Source of the DNA: Alcanivorax sp.
GTDB lineage: Bacteria; Pseudomonadota; Gammaproteobacteria; Pseudomonadales; Alcanivoracaceae
Length of the DNA stretch: 64,000 nt
Direction: 5' to 3'
Assembly: GCF_002726155.1 (NCBI RefSeq)
Contig: NZ_PBSH01000030.1
Coordinates: 105,017 to 169,016 of the forward strand
The position numbers were made by a program, and so were the translations under genes. This document shows positions 9,222-17,457 of this stretch, piece by piece; positions within the stretch are counted from its first letter, which is position 1; every line of letters starts with the position of its first letter. The notes below the pieces were generated by a model. That model was not told the origin of the DNA. It was given only the letters and a program-made list of their open reading frames with translations, and searched no databases.

Positions 9222-9335
9222 GCGAGTGACGAGTAACGAGTTTTGAAAATCAAGAGATGGCGTTGTCAGCCTGGTGTTACTGCTTTTTGCTCTTCGAAAC
9301 TCGAAACTCGAAACTCGAAACTCGAAACTCGTAGC
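9222..9335. repeat. seven-base-repeat hairpin element, copy A
   Basis: The left arm starts GCGAGTGACGAGTAACGAGT (period 7). The right arm is a tandem array of about five CGAAACT units from 9295 to 9331. Read in reverse complement, the right arm (CGAGTTT units) pairs imperfectly with the left arm. It lies between two convergent genes. Confidence 0.75.
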
Positions 9336-9337
9336 TA

Positions 9338-10513
9338 TCATTCCACCGGATTACTGCATTCCGCCCGGCTGGCGTCCAGTTTGCAGCGAATTTTGCGCTG
9401 CAGGGTCAACATGCTCGGGTCGTAATATCCCTTCTTGCGCAGTTGCAGGCGAGCCTCCTGCATCATGATTTCGTATTCCTGTTTGTCTTCCTCGGGGATC
9501 TGGATCATCCAGTGTTCGGGGACCTTGGCCGCTTCGGCTTCCAGACGCTCCATGATCAGGTGATAACTGTTGTAGAACTCTTCGCGCACCAGTTGTGCCA
9601 CTTCGTTGGGGAACTTGTCCTTGCGGCCGATCAATTGCATGGTGATTTGCGCCAGCGGGTAATCGATGATGCCGCCGTCTGGATCCATGCCTTTGTAGAG
9701 TTCCAGTACTTCGTAGGCGACCAGCGGTGCGGCCAGAACGTCCACTACGCCGTTGTTGAATTTGTTGGGTGCAGAAACAATATCGGATGCGACCGGTGTT
9801 GCCCCGATCTGCGAGACCATCTCCGCTTGCGTGGGGTCATAGTCGAGCACCGCCACACGCTTTCCTGCTGCATTGGCAAGAGTGTTGATGCTTCTGTCGT
9901 TAACAAAGACATACGCGCCGCCAGCTGGAGCCAGGCCGAGAATGACATATTCGCCGCTTGCCATCTTGTCGGCGCTTTTCGGGCTGGCCAGGACCTGCAG
10001 AAGAATTTTCATGTGTGCCTTGGTGGGAAGTGCACCAATGGCATCGATAGTGCCTGTGTATCTGTTGAACTGACGGCCGCGTAAGCCGGTAATCAGTGCG
10101 GCATCACAAATGCCGGCCTTGAGGTCTTCGGCAACGACGCTTTCGCTGGTGTAGGGCTGCACATCCAGATCCACACCGTATTGCAGCAGGCGTGTACGCT
10201 GGTCCTCTGCTGCCTTGAAAATCGGTCCGGCGCGGCCTGCGATATCCCAGATACAAATACGTCGTTTGAGAGGTTCGCCCTGGCTGAAGCCCGCCGCTTT
10301 CTGCATGGCCTTGATGCGATCATCCAGGCTTCGGTTCTGATCGAAAGCAATGGCGCGTAATTTTTCTGCCAGCGCTGGGGTTAACTCCACGCCGGGGGCA
10401 AAGCTCTCCAGTTCAGCTTGTTGGGCTGGCGACAGATCAAGCCTGTCATCGCTGAAGGCAAAGGGGCTGCCAATTAGCAGGGAAAGTAGAAACAGGTGAC
10501 GAAGAAATCGCAC
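9338..10513 (-). CDS. TRAP-type solute-binding protein, AdeT-like (paralogue 2)
   Basis: This 391-residue exported protein uses a GTG start at 10513, chosen because GGAGG lies 6 bases upstream and it yields a clean signal peptide (LFLLSLLIGSPFAFS). An ATG at 10531 is the alternative. The mature protein first has an acidic, helical extension of about 65 residues. It then shows the family blocks: ICIWDIAGRAGPIF, AGICDAALITGLRGRQFNRYTG, FNNGVVDVLAAPLVAYEVLELYKGMDPDGGI and C-terminal RCKLDASRAECSNPVE. The C-terminal Cys pair may form a disulfide. It is the last of three tandem paralogues. The substrate is unknown. Confidence 0.75.
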   Translation of the reverse strand: MRFLRHLFLLSLLIGSPFAFSDDRLDLSPAQQAELESFAPGVELTPALAEKLRAIAFDQNRSLDDRIKAMQKAAGFSQGEPLKRRICIWDIAGRAGPIFKAAEDQRTRLLQYGVDLDVQPYTSESVVAEDLKAGICDAALITGLRGRQFNRYTGTIDAIGALPTKAHMKILLQVLASPKSADKMASGEYVILGLAPAGGAYVFVNDRSINTLANAAGKRVAVLDYDPTQAEMVSQIGATPVASDIVSAPNKFNNGVVDVLAAPLVAYEVLELYKGMDPDGGIIDYPLAQITMQLIGRKDKFPNEVAQLVREEFYNSYHLIMERLEAEAAKVPEHWMIQIPEEDKQEYEIMMQEARLQLRKKGYYDPSMLTLQRKIRCKLDASRAECSNPVE

Positions 10514-10618
10514 GATAGCCTCCGTGGCCATTATTGTTTGTTGTTGGCATCACGATCTGGTGTTAGCCGTAATAGCGTTACAGCATTGTGGGCAGGTTAG
10601 AGGCGTTGCGTCGCTGGC

Positions 10619-10662
10619 TGATCAGCCCGCCTGCCTGGCGGCGCCGCCAATCGGGCTGATCA
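10619..10662. repeat. nested palindrome between two solute-binding genes
   Basis: TGATCAGCCCG (10619-10629) and CGGGCTGATCA (10652-10662) are perfect 11-bp arms enclosing a second palindrome, GGCGGCGCCGCC (10637-10648). No T-tract follows on either strand, so it may act as an mRNA 3'-end stabiliser or a protein site rather than a classic terminator. Confidence 0.7.
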
Positions 10663-10690
10663 ATATTGCGTGGCATTTGATGCGTGTTGA

Positions 10691-11761
10691 TTACTCTGTG
10701 CTTTGACTGCATTCCGGTCGGTCTGCTTCAAGGGTGCAGCGTATCCTTTTCATAATGCTCAACATGGCTGGGTCATAGTAGCCACTGCTACGCAGTTTGA
10801 TGCGTGCGTCACGCATCATGCTGTTGTAGTCGCGTTTTTCTTCATCAGGGAGAGGAATCCACCAATGTGAAGGAATGCGCCCGGCTTCTTTTTCCAGTGC
10901 CGTCTGCACAGACCGGAAGCTGTCGGCGGCGACTTCGCGGATCAGTCCGGCAAAGGCGGGTGGGAAGCGATCCGTGTGTGCGATGAGTTGCGCGGTTAGT
11001 TGCACGATGGGGTAATCCACAATTCCGCCTGCGGGCTCCATTCCCTTGTAAAGCTCCAGAGCTTGATAGGCAATCAGCGGAGCAGGCAGCACATCGACAC
11101 TGCCATTGTTGAACTGGCTGGGAGCTGTGGCCAGGGTGCTGGCAACGGGAGTGGCGCCAATTCGGGTCACCATCTTTGACTGGCCGGGATCAAAATCCAG
11201 AACCGCCACTTTTTTTCCTGCCACTTTGCTGAGGGAATTCAGGGCGCGGTCATTGACGAAAAGGTACGCGGCCCCCGCAGGCGTGATGGCCAGTGTCTGA
11301 AATTTGTTGCTGACCATGTTGTCGGCCAGTTTTGGGTGGGCCAACGTGCGTAACAGAAGGTTGACGTGTTCCAGTGTTGGCAGCGCACCCAGTGCATCAA
11401 TGCTGCCGGTAAAGCGATTGAACTGACGGGCGCGAAATCCACTCATTAGGGCGGCATCGCAGTGGCCGTTCTTCAGCGAGGCAACCAGCACGCCTTCATT
11501 GGTAAATGCTTCCAGGCTGATATCAACATTATAACGCAGCAAATCCACGCGCAAATTGGTCGCGCCGTTATACACGGGCCCGGAACGACCGGATAAATCC
11601 CAGAGGCAGATATGCCTTTTCAGTTTTTCGTTTTCCGCAAGGCCCATGGATTGCCGGGCCTGTTTGAGTTGTGTTTGCTGCTTGTCGGTAAGCGTCAGCG
11701 CTGAGCCATTGGCTGCAGCAACAAAAAGCAGTGCCATGCATAAGTATCGAAACGTTCCCAT
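10691..11761 (-). CDS. TRAP-type solute-binding protein, AdeT-like (paralogue 3)
   Basis: This 356-residue protein has a signal peptide ending about ANGSALT and a short charged extension of about 30 residues (DKQQTQLKQARQ). The family core follows: HICLWDLSGRSGPVYNGA, GHCDAALMSGFRARQFNRFTGS, FNNGSVDVLPAPLIAYQALELYKGMEPAGGIVDY and C-terminal RCTLEADRPECSQ. It differs from its siblings in the core (MEPAGG where the others have DGG), suggesting ligand divergence. AAGGA precedes the ATG by 7 bases. It sits between paralogues 2 and 4 in a same-strand run. Confidence 0.75.
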   Translation of the reverse strand: MGTFRYLCMALLFVAAANGSALTLTDKQQTQLKQARQSMGLAENEKLKRHICLWDLSGRSGPVYNGATNLRVDLLRYNVDISLEAFTNEGVLVASLKNGHCDAALMSGFRARQFNRFTGSIDALGALPTLEHVNLLLRTLAHPKLADNMVSNKFQTLAITPAGAAYLFVNDRALNSLSKVAGKKVAVLDFDPGQSKMVTRIGATPVASTLATAPSQFNNGSVDVLPAPLIAYQALELYKGMEPAGGIVDYPIVQLTAQLIAHTDRFPPAFAGLIREVAADSFRSVQTALEKEAGRIPSHWWIPLPDEEKRDYNSMMRDARIKLRSSGYYDPAMLSIMKRIRCTLEADRPECSQSTE

Positions 11762-11844
11762 GACCGATCCTTTGTCATTATATGAAACGCTTATAGCACG
11801 TTGCCGGGCGGTGAAGTTTTACCGCCTGTATGACAATTGTACGA

Positions 11845-11862
11845 AGCGCCCTGAGGGGCGCT
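11845..11862 (-). terminator. short GC hairpin after paralogue 4
   Basis: AGCGCCC and GGGCGCT pair over 7 bp with a 4-base loop, 40 bases after the stop of the gene at 11902. The following minus-strand sequence has only a weak T content, so termination efficiency is uncertain. Confidence 0.5.
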
Positions 11863-11901
11863 GCAGGGCTGGAATTCTTTGTAAATGGCTAGCCTGAGAT
11901 G

Positions 11902-13071
11902 TTACTGGGTGATACTGCACTCGGAGCGTGCCGCGTTGAATTTGCAGCGAATTTTTCGTTGCAGCATCAGCATTTCGCTACTGTAATAACCTTGCTCGCG
12001 CAGGGCGTCACGGGCGTCTTGCATCATGACTTCGTATTCCTGTTTGTCTTTTTCCGGGATATGGATCATCCAGCGGTCAGGTACCCGTTTGGTTTCCTGT
12101 TCAATGCGGCCCATCACCATGGGGTAGGCTTCAAAAGAGGCTTCACGAATCAGTTGCGCCACTTCATTGGGGAACTTGTCCAGCCTGCCGATTAGCTGCA
12201 TGGACAGTTGCGTTAGCGGGTAATCGACAATGCCACCATCCGGGCTCATGCCTTTATAAAGTTCCAGAATTTCGTAGGCAACGAGGGGGGCCGGGAGGAT
12301 GTCAATCTGGCCGTTGTTGAATTTGTTCGGAGCGGAAACGATATCGGTGGTGACCGGGGTGGCACCGATGGCGGCCACCATTTCTGCCTGGGTCTGGTCA
12401 TAATCGAGCACGGCCACACGGTGGCCGGCGGCTTTCGCCAGTGAACTGATGCTGCGGTCGTTAACAAAAATGTGGGCTGCCCCGGCAGGGTAAATACCCA
12501 TTACGACGTAGTCACCTTGCACCATATGACCGGCTTGTTTCGGATGAGAGAGCACCTGCAACAGGGTCTGCATATGCTGGTCGTCAGGCACGGCACCAAT
12601 GGCGTCCACGCTGCCGCTGTAAAGGTTGAATTGGCGTGCCCGCAAGCCGCTCATTAATGCCGCATCACAGCGGCCAGCCTTGAATTCCTCCACCATCACG
12701 GTTTCGTTGGTGTAGGGCACCATGTCCAGGTTGATGCCGTATTCCACTGCCAGAGCCCGTTGCTCCATGGCGGCATTGAAAACCGGCCCATTGCGTCCGC
12801 CAATATCCCAAATGCAAATGGTGCGTTTAAGGGTGCTGCCGGCAGGCATTTGGTCGAGACCAACCATCTGGCTGATGGCCTTGAGGCGACTGCGCACTGG
12901 CATTTCCCGGGTATAAAAGACGTCTTCGAGCTCTTCGATGGTGCTGTCGCTCAACGTCACGCCGGGCAGCAGGGTCTTGAGTCGGTCTTTCTGGGCCTGT
13001 GTCAGTGTGGCGGCACTGAGTGAAGAGCACAGCAGGCTGATAAGGAAAAATAGTGTGATGGTGATGCGCAT
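11902..13071 (-). CDS. TRAP-type solute-binding protein, AdeT-like (paralogue 4)
   Basis: This 389-residue protein has a signal peptide (LFFLISLLCSSLSAA) and a helical N-terminal extension of about 65 residues related to that of paralogue 2. Its core has ICIWDIGGRNGPVFNAAMEQ, AGRCDAALMSGLRARQFNLYSGS, FNNGQIDILPAPLVAYEILELYKGMSPDGGI and C-terminal RCKFNAARSECS. It is closest to paralogue 2, so a recent duplication is likely. AGGGAG precedes the ATG. It is the promoter-proximal gene of the three-gene run, with a 226-bp upstream gap that holds a seven-base-repeat element. The function is inferred from the family only. Confidence 0.75.
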   Translation of the reverse strand: MRITITLFFLISLLCSSLSAATLTQAQKDRLKTLLPGVTLSDSTIEELEDVFYTREMPVRSRLKAISQMVGLDQMPAGSTLKRTICIWDIGGRNGPVFNAAMEQRALAVEYGINLDMVPYTNETVMVEEFKAGRCDAALMSGLRARQFNLYSGSVDAIGAVPDDQHMQTLLQVLSHPKQAGHMVQGDYVVMGIYPAGAAHIFVNDRSISSLAKAAGHRVAVLDYDQTQAEMVAAIGATPVTTDIVSAPNKFNNGQIDILPAPLVAYEILELYKGMSPDGGIVDYPLTQLSMQLIGRLDKFPNEVAQLIREASFEAYPMVMGRIEQETKRVPDRWMIHIPEKDKQEYEVMMQDARDALREQGYYSSEMLMLQRKIRCKFNAARSECSITQ

Positions 13072-13239
13072 GGCGGTCTCCCTGACGCGGCATTCTTGTT
13101 ATGAGCGTCATAAGTAGCATGCTGTTGCAGGATAAGGGAGGACTTTGGCGCAGGGGGTGGCCGCGTTACGGCAAGCAGGGGCGAAACGGTCAAGGGGCGG
13201 GCTGGGGATACGGACGGGAAGGGGAAAAGGAAAGACAAA

Positions 13240-13297
13240 GCGAGTGGCGAGTGTCGAAAATCCTGATCTTCGCTCCTCGTCACTCGCTTCTCGCGAC
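13240..13297. repeat. seven-base-repeat hairpin element, copy B
   Basis: Left arm GCGAGTGGCGAGTGTCG and right arm CTCGTCACTCGCTTCTCGC pair imperfectly around a short loop. The left arm is related to copies at 9222 and 20225. The right arm overlaps the region just before the stop of the SDR gene at 13298. Confidence 0.65.
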
Positions 13298-14065
13298 TTA
13301 CCTGGGCTGCGCGTCGATGGACACCCCGTTGACCTCGCGGCTGGCCGGGCCCAGCAGGTACAGATAAGGGGCCATGATGTCCGCGGGGGTCTTCAGTGTC
13401 TGCGGGTCTTCGCCGGGATAAGCAAGGGCACGCATATCCGTGCGGGTGCCGCCGGGGTTGAGTGTGTTGACGCGAATATTACTGGTGTTTTCCAGCTCTT
13501 CGGCCAGCACCTGGGCCAGGTTTTCGGTGGCCGCTTTGGAAACCGCATAGGCCCCCCAGAATGCCCGACCCTTGCGGCCCACGCTGGAGGACGTGAACAG
13601 CAAGCGGGCGTCGTCGCTGGCGCGCAACAGAGGCAGCATGGCCTGGGTCAGGTAGAAAGCGCTGTTTACATTGGTCTGCATGACGGACTCCCAGGTGCCG
13701 GCACCATAGCGGTCCATGGGGGTGATATCACCGAGCATGGAGGCGTTGTGGAGGATGCCGTCCAGGCGGCCGAATTCCTTGTCGAACAGACCGGCCAGCT
13801 CCTGGAAATCTTCCGGGCGGGCGACCGTCAGATTGACCGGTGCCAGGGCGGGTTCTGGCCCGCCAGCGGCCTTGATTTCATCGTAAACCGCTTCCAGTTT
13901 TTCCTGGGTGCGCCCCAGCAGAATGACCGTGGCGCCGTGGGCGGCCAGTGTGAGTGCGGCGGTGCGGCCGATGCCGGCACCGGCGCCAGTGACAAGAATA
14001 ATGCGGTCTTTGAATGTGTCTTGAGCGCATTGATAGTTGAGGGCGTTTTGCTGGATGTCGGTCAT
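13298..14065 (-). CDS. SDR-family NAD(P)-dependent oxidoreductase (YciK-like)
   Basis: This 255-residue short-chain dehydrogenase has the cofactor loop TGAGAGIGR near residue 26, a central HNAS motif, the catalytic serine in LFTSSSV and the YAVSKA catalytic YxxxK. It resembles the YciK group, whose substrate is not settled. The same SDR follows mupP in Pseudomonas (the PA3173 position), so the neighbourhood is conserved. AGGAA lies before the ATG. The stop touches repeat element B. Confidence 0.85.
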   Translation of the reverse strand: MTDIQQNALNYQCAQDTFKDRIILVTGAGAGIGRTAALTLAAHGATVILLGRTQEKLEAVYDEIKAAGGPEPALAPVNLTVARPEDFQELAGLFDKEFGRLDGILHNASMLGDITPMDRYGAGTWESVMQTNVNSAFYLTQAMLPLLRASDDARLLFTSSSVGRKGRAFWGAYAVSKAATENLAQVLAEELENTSNIRVNTLNPGGTRTDMRALAYPGEDPQTLKTPADIMAPYLYLLGPASREVNGVSIDAQPR

Positions 14066-14228
14066 GGTGATTCCTGTGTTTCTTTTGCTGCAGGCGTAAT
14101 GCCTGACGCCGAATACCTTTAATCGTAGGGCGGAAATCCGCGCGAGTCACATGTGTGGCACATAAAGCTGGCCGCTGTGACCTTGGCCGATGGCGGTGGC
14201 GGATAATGTGTCCATTTCCGTCCTGCGG

Positions 14229-14909
14229 TTAGTGTGCTTTCTGCTCGTAGAGTTTCTGCAAAAGTGGCAACAGTTCGCTGCCTTGTTCCAGATAATAGTC
14301 GGCTTGCCAGTCGCGGGGATCATCGTCCGCGTCGATGTAGCCGAAGGCCGCCACGGCTGTTTCCATGCCTGCGTTCTGGCCGGCCTGAATGTCCCGCAGG
14401 TGGTCGCCGACGTACAGGCAGTTGGCCGGGCTGACGTTGTCATCGCGGGCCGCGATCAGCAGGCCTTCCGGATCCGGTTTGCGCTGTTTGACGTGGTCCG
14501 GACAAATGACGGGTCCCACCCGTTGATGGAGGTCGAGCCCTTCCAGTACCGGGCCGGTAAAACGGGCCGGTTTGTTGGTGACGATGCCCCAGGGCAGCTG
14601 CTGGGTGTCGAGCCAGTCGAGTACTTCGGCCAGGCCGGGAAACAGCACGGTATCCACGGCCAGGTGTTGTTCGTAGGCATTGAGCAGTTCGTCCAGCAGG
14701 GGCGCAAAGCTGGCATCGCCCGGCCCGACACCGAAGCCCAGCTCGGTGAGTGCGCGGGCGCCGTTGGAGACGTTGGCGCGTACGGCAGAGTAAGTGACTT
14801 CCGGGCGGCCGTGTTTTTTCAGTAGGGCATTCAGCACCGTGTAAAAGTCCGGTGCGGTATCAATCAGGGTGCCGTCGAGATCGAAGTAAACGGCTTCCAG
14901 CTTTTCCAT
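14229..14909 (-). CDS. mupP: N-acetylmuramic acid 6-phosphate phosphatase MupP
   Basis: This 226-residue HAD-superfamily phosphatase has YFDLDGTLIDT at residues 8-18 (nucleophile Asp10 and Asp12), a cap domain with NGARALTELG, the motif-2 threonine in IVTNKP, the motif-3 lysine in KPDPEG and motif-4 YVGDHLRDIQAG. MupP removes the phosphate from MurNAc-6-P in the cytoplasmic peptidoglycan recycling route that bypasses de novo UDP-MurNAc synthesis. Its place between ubiG and the SDR gene matches Pseudomonas mupP, which separates it from the similar phosphoglycolate phosphatases. Confidence 0.85.
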   Translation of the reverse strand: MEKLEAVYFDLDGTLIDTAPDFYTVLNALLKKHGRPEVTYSAVRANVSNGARALTELGFGVGPGDASFAPLLDELLNAYEQHLAVDTVLFPGLAEVLDWLDTQQLPWGIVTNKPARFTGPVLEGLDLHQRVGPVICPDHVKQRKPDPEGLLIAARDDNVSPANCLYVGDHLRDIQAGQNAGMETAVAAFGYIDADDDPRDWQADYYLEQGSELLPLLQKLYEQKAH

Positions 14910-14931
14910 GTATTCTCTCTACAGAGTCGCC

Positions 14932-15008
14932 GTAGGAGCGCCGCTTGAGGCGCGAAGTGAGCGCGGCGGAATACCGAAACGCCTTCGCGCCTCAAGCGGC
15001 GCTCCTAC
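14932..15008. repeat. REPIN-like inverted repeat, copy 1
   Basis: Begins GTAGGAGCGCCGCTTGAG and ends with its near-perfect reverse complement. Each half is itself a small hairpin (GCGCC...GGCGC). It occupies the gap between mupP and ubiG. Confidence 0.85.
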
Positions 15009-15017
15009 AGGGGGAAT

Positions 15018-15752
15018 TTATTCGCCCTTGCGGGCGTGCATCAGATAGTTCACGGATACATCCCGGTTCAGCTTGTACACCTGCGTTAGCGGGTTGTAGA
15101 CCATGCCGGCGGTGTCTTTGACTTCCAGCCCGGCATCGCGGGCCCAGCCGGCCAATTCCGACGGTTTGATCAGTTTGGCGTATTCGTGGGTGCCGCGGGG
15201 CAGCAGGCGCAGCACATATTCCGCCCCGACAATGGCAAACATGAATGCCTTGGGGTTGCGATTGATGGTGCTGAAGAACACCTGCCCGCCAGGTTTTACC
15301 AGCGTGGCGCAGGCGCGGATCACTGAGGACGGGTCCGGTACGTGTTCCAGCATTTCCAGACAAGTGACCACGTCATATTGACCAGCGCGCTGTTCGGCGA
15401 TCTGTTCTGCCGGGGTTTGCAGGTATTCCACGGCCACGCCGGCTTGTTCGGCATGAATGCGCGCCACGGCCAGCGGCGCTTCCCCCATGTCGATGCCAGT
15501 CACTTCCGCGCCACGGCGGGACATGCCTTCGGAAAGCAGGCCGCCACCACAGCCGATGTCGATGACTTTCTTGCCCGGCAGGCTGACGCGCTCGTCGATA
15601 TAATTCAGGCGCAGGGGGTTGATGTCGTGGAGCGGGCGGAACTGGGAATTCGGGTCCCACCATTGCTCGGCCAGGGCGTTGAACTTGGCGATTTCACCCG
15701 CGTCTACGTTCTGTTTGTTAGAGGGGGGCGTTTGGGCTTGTTGTTCAGTCAC
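15018..15752 (-). CDS. ubiG: ubiquinone biosynthesis O-methyltransferase UbiG
   Basis: This 244-residue SAM-dependent methyltransferase carries out both O-methylations in ubiquinone synthesis. The SAM site is [26 protein letters not shown], with a second motif in [11 protein letters not shown] and a KPGG motif. [22 protein letters not shown] near the N-terminus is typical of UbiG. I chose the GTG at 15752 (VTEQQAQ) because GGAG lies 8 bases upstream and it overlaps the mtaD stop by only 8 bases. The ATG at 15791 would overlap by 47. Confidence 0.93.
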   Translation of the reverse strand: MTEQQAQTPPSNKQNVDAGEIAKFNALAEQWWDPNSQFRPLHDINPLRLNYIDERVSLPGKKVIDIGCGGGLLSEGMSRRGAEVTGIDMGEAPLAVARIHAEQAGVAVEYLQTPAEQIAEQRAGQYDVVTCLEMLEHVPDPSSVIRACATLVKPGGQVFFSTINRNPKAFMFAIVGAEYVLRLLPRGTHEYAKLIKPSELAGWARDAGLEVKDTAGMVYNPLTQVYKLNRDVSVNYLMHARKGE

Positions 15753-17076
15753 GGTCGGCTCCGGCAATTTTTTCCTGCCACTGCTGGGCATTGTTGAGGA
15801 TCAGGGCTTCATTGAGCGTGGTCAGCTGACGGTTGTCCATCAGGCAGCGCCCGCCGACCCAAGTGTGGGTAATCTGATCGCGGGTGGCGGCGTAAATCAA
15901 TTGGGCCACCGGATCATAGACCGGTTGGGTTTCCAGTCGGTTCAAGTCCACCGCCACCATGTCCGCCTGCTTGCCGATTTCCAGCGAGCCGATTTCGTCA
16001 TCTCGACCCAACGCTTTGGCGCCATTCAGGGTGGCCATTTTCAGTGTTTCCATGGCGGGTTGGGCATCGGCCTGCAGGCTCACGCCCTTGGTCAGGAAGG
16101 CCGCGGTGCGGGCTTCGCCGAGCATGTCCAGGTCGTTATTGCTGGCGGCGCCGTCGGTGCCCAGTGCCACGTTGATGTTGGCCTTGCGCAGTTTTTCCAC
16201 CGGGGCAAAGCCGCTGGCCAGCTTCAGGTTGGATTCCGGGCAGTGCACCACGTGAGTGCCGGTCTCGGCCACCAGCGCGATCTCGTCGTCGGTGAGCTGG
16301 GTCATGTGCACGGCCAGCAGGCGTGGCGACAGCAGGCCGAGGTTGTGCAAGCGGGTGAGCGGGCGCTCGCCGGTGTTGCCCACGGCCATCTGGATTTCGC
16401 CAGCGGTTTCATGCACATGCATCATTACGGGCACATCCAGCTCTTCGGCCAGGGTGATCACTTTCTGTAGCGGTGCATCGGACACGGTGTACGGTGCGTG
16501 GGGGCCGAATCCGATCTGGATGCGTGGCTCATGCTGCCATTCGTCCATGGCGTCCGTGGCCAGGCGCAGGTAGTCCTCCGGCCCGGAGCCCATGGGGGTG
16601 GGGAAATCCAGCAGCGGGCAGAACAGGCTGGCGCGCAGGCCGGCTTCCACGGTGGCGCGGGCCGCATGGGCGGGGAAGAAATACATATCGGCAAAGCAGG
16701 TGGTGCCGGAGCGGATCATTTCCGCCGCCGCCAACCGGGTGCCGTCGTACACAAAGCTCTCGCTGATAAAGCGCCCTTCGGCGGGCCAGATATGTTTTTC
16801 CAGCCAGGTCATCAGGGGCAAGTCGTCGGCGATGCCGCGCAGCAGGTTCATCGCTGCGTGGGTGTGCGCATTGACCAGGCCGGGGATCAGCAGGTGATCA
16901 CCCAGATGCTGTTGTTCCTCGCTTTGCCACTTTTCGTTGGCCAGGGCGCTGGGCAGCAAGTCGGCAATACGGCCGTCCTTGACCACCAGGGCATGGTTTT
17001 CCAGTACAGTGCCCTGCGGGGCGACGGGGGCAATCCAGCGGGCGTGGACGATCAGGTCGGCCTGATGGTCGCTCAT
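15745..17076 (-). CDS. mtaD: 5-methylthioadenosine / S-adenosylhomocysteine deaminase (TRZ/ATZ family)
   Basis: This 443-residue amidohydrolase has the metal-binding NAHTHAAMN, the ECPH-equivalent [23 protein letters not shown] and the [13 protein letters not shown] metal ligand region, all characteristic of the adenosine-type deaminases of this family. In Pseudomonas the gene at this position deaminates methylthioadenosine to methylthioinosine for methionine salvage. Here mtnA, which lies between it and gyrA in Pseudomonas, is absent. AAGGAG precedes the ATG. It overlaps ubiG slightly and is co-directional with it. Confidence 0.85.
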   Translation of the reverse strand: MSDHQADLIVHARWIAPVAPQGTVLENHALVVKDGRIADLLPSALANEKWQSEEQQHLGDHLLIPGLVNAHTHAAMNLLRGIADDLPLMTWLEKHIWPAEGRFISESFVYDGTRLAAAEMIRSGTTCFADMYFFPAHAARATVEAGLRASLFCPLLDFPTPMGSGPEDYLRLATDAMDEWQHEPRIQIGFGPHAPYTVSDAPLQKVITLAEELDVPVMMHVHETAGEIQMAVGNTGERPLTRLHNLGLLSPRLLAVHMTQLTDDEIALVAETGTHVVHCPESNLKLASGFAPVEKLRKANINVALGTDGAASNNDLDMLGEARTAAFLTKGVSLQADAQPAMETLKMATLNGAKALGRDDEIGSLEIGKQADMVAVDLNRLETQPVYDPVAQLIYAATRDQITHTWVGGRCLMDNRQLTTLNEALILNNAQQWQEKIAGADRD

Positions 17077-17246
17077 GCATAACTCCTTGACGGAACAGGG
17101 GGCTGCGGCCCCGAATTATGCGCCGCAGTATAGCCTGTCACGGCGCGTTTTGCCTTTGCTCTATGGTGAGAAAGTGCTCTGGCACTGGCGAAGAAAAGCC
17201 ATCTTGCGAGGATCGACGCGAGTATGGCGCCGATACCGTCCAGCTG

Positions 17247-17255
17247 TGCTATCAT
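17247..17255 (+). promoter_or_regulatory. possible extended -10 promoter of gyrA
   Basis: TGCTATCAT is an extended -10 match (TGnTATnAT) about 200 bases upstream of the gyrA start. No convincing -35 is visible. The rest of the 380-bp gap holds short GC palindromes and no gene. Confidence 0.3.
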
Positions 17256-17457
17256 CCGGGGCTTTTCCGGGCTTTATGAGCCGGAATTCGCGACGGTAGT
17301 GGAGCCGGGTAGGGCGTCTGCCCCCTGAAATTCCACTGCCTATAAGAACAGACTGCACGGGCGGCCATGGGCATCCCGTGAAATCGGCCCCGAAAACGGG
17401 CCGGCTTGGGGAAGCCGCAGGGGCTTTCCCAACACCTTGTGGATAGTAAGGATCGCT

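Noticed and set aside
9295..9331. CRISPR-like short repeats (also 43906-43954)
   Set aside because: These are head-to-tail seven-base units without spacers, and there are no cas genes nearby.
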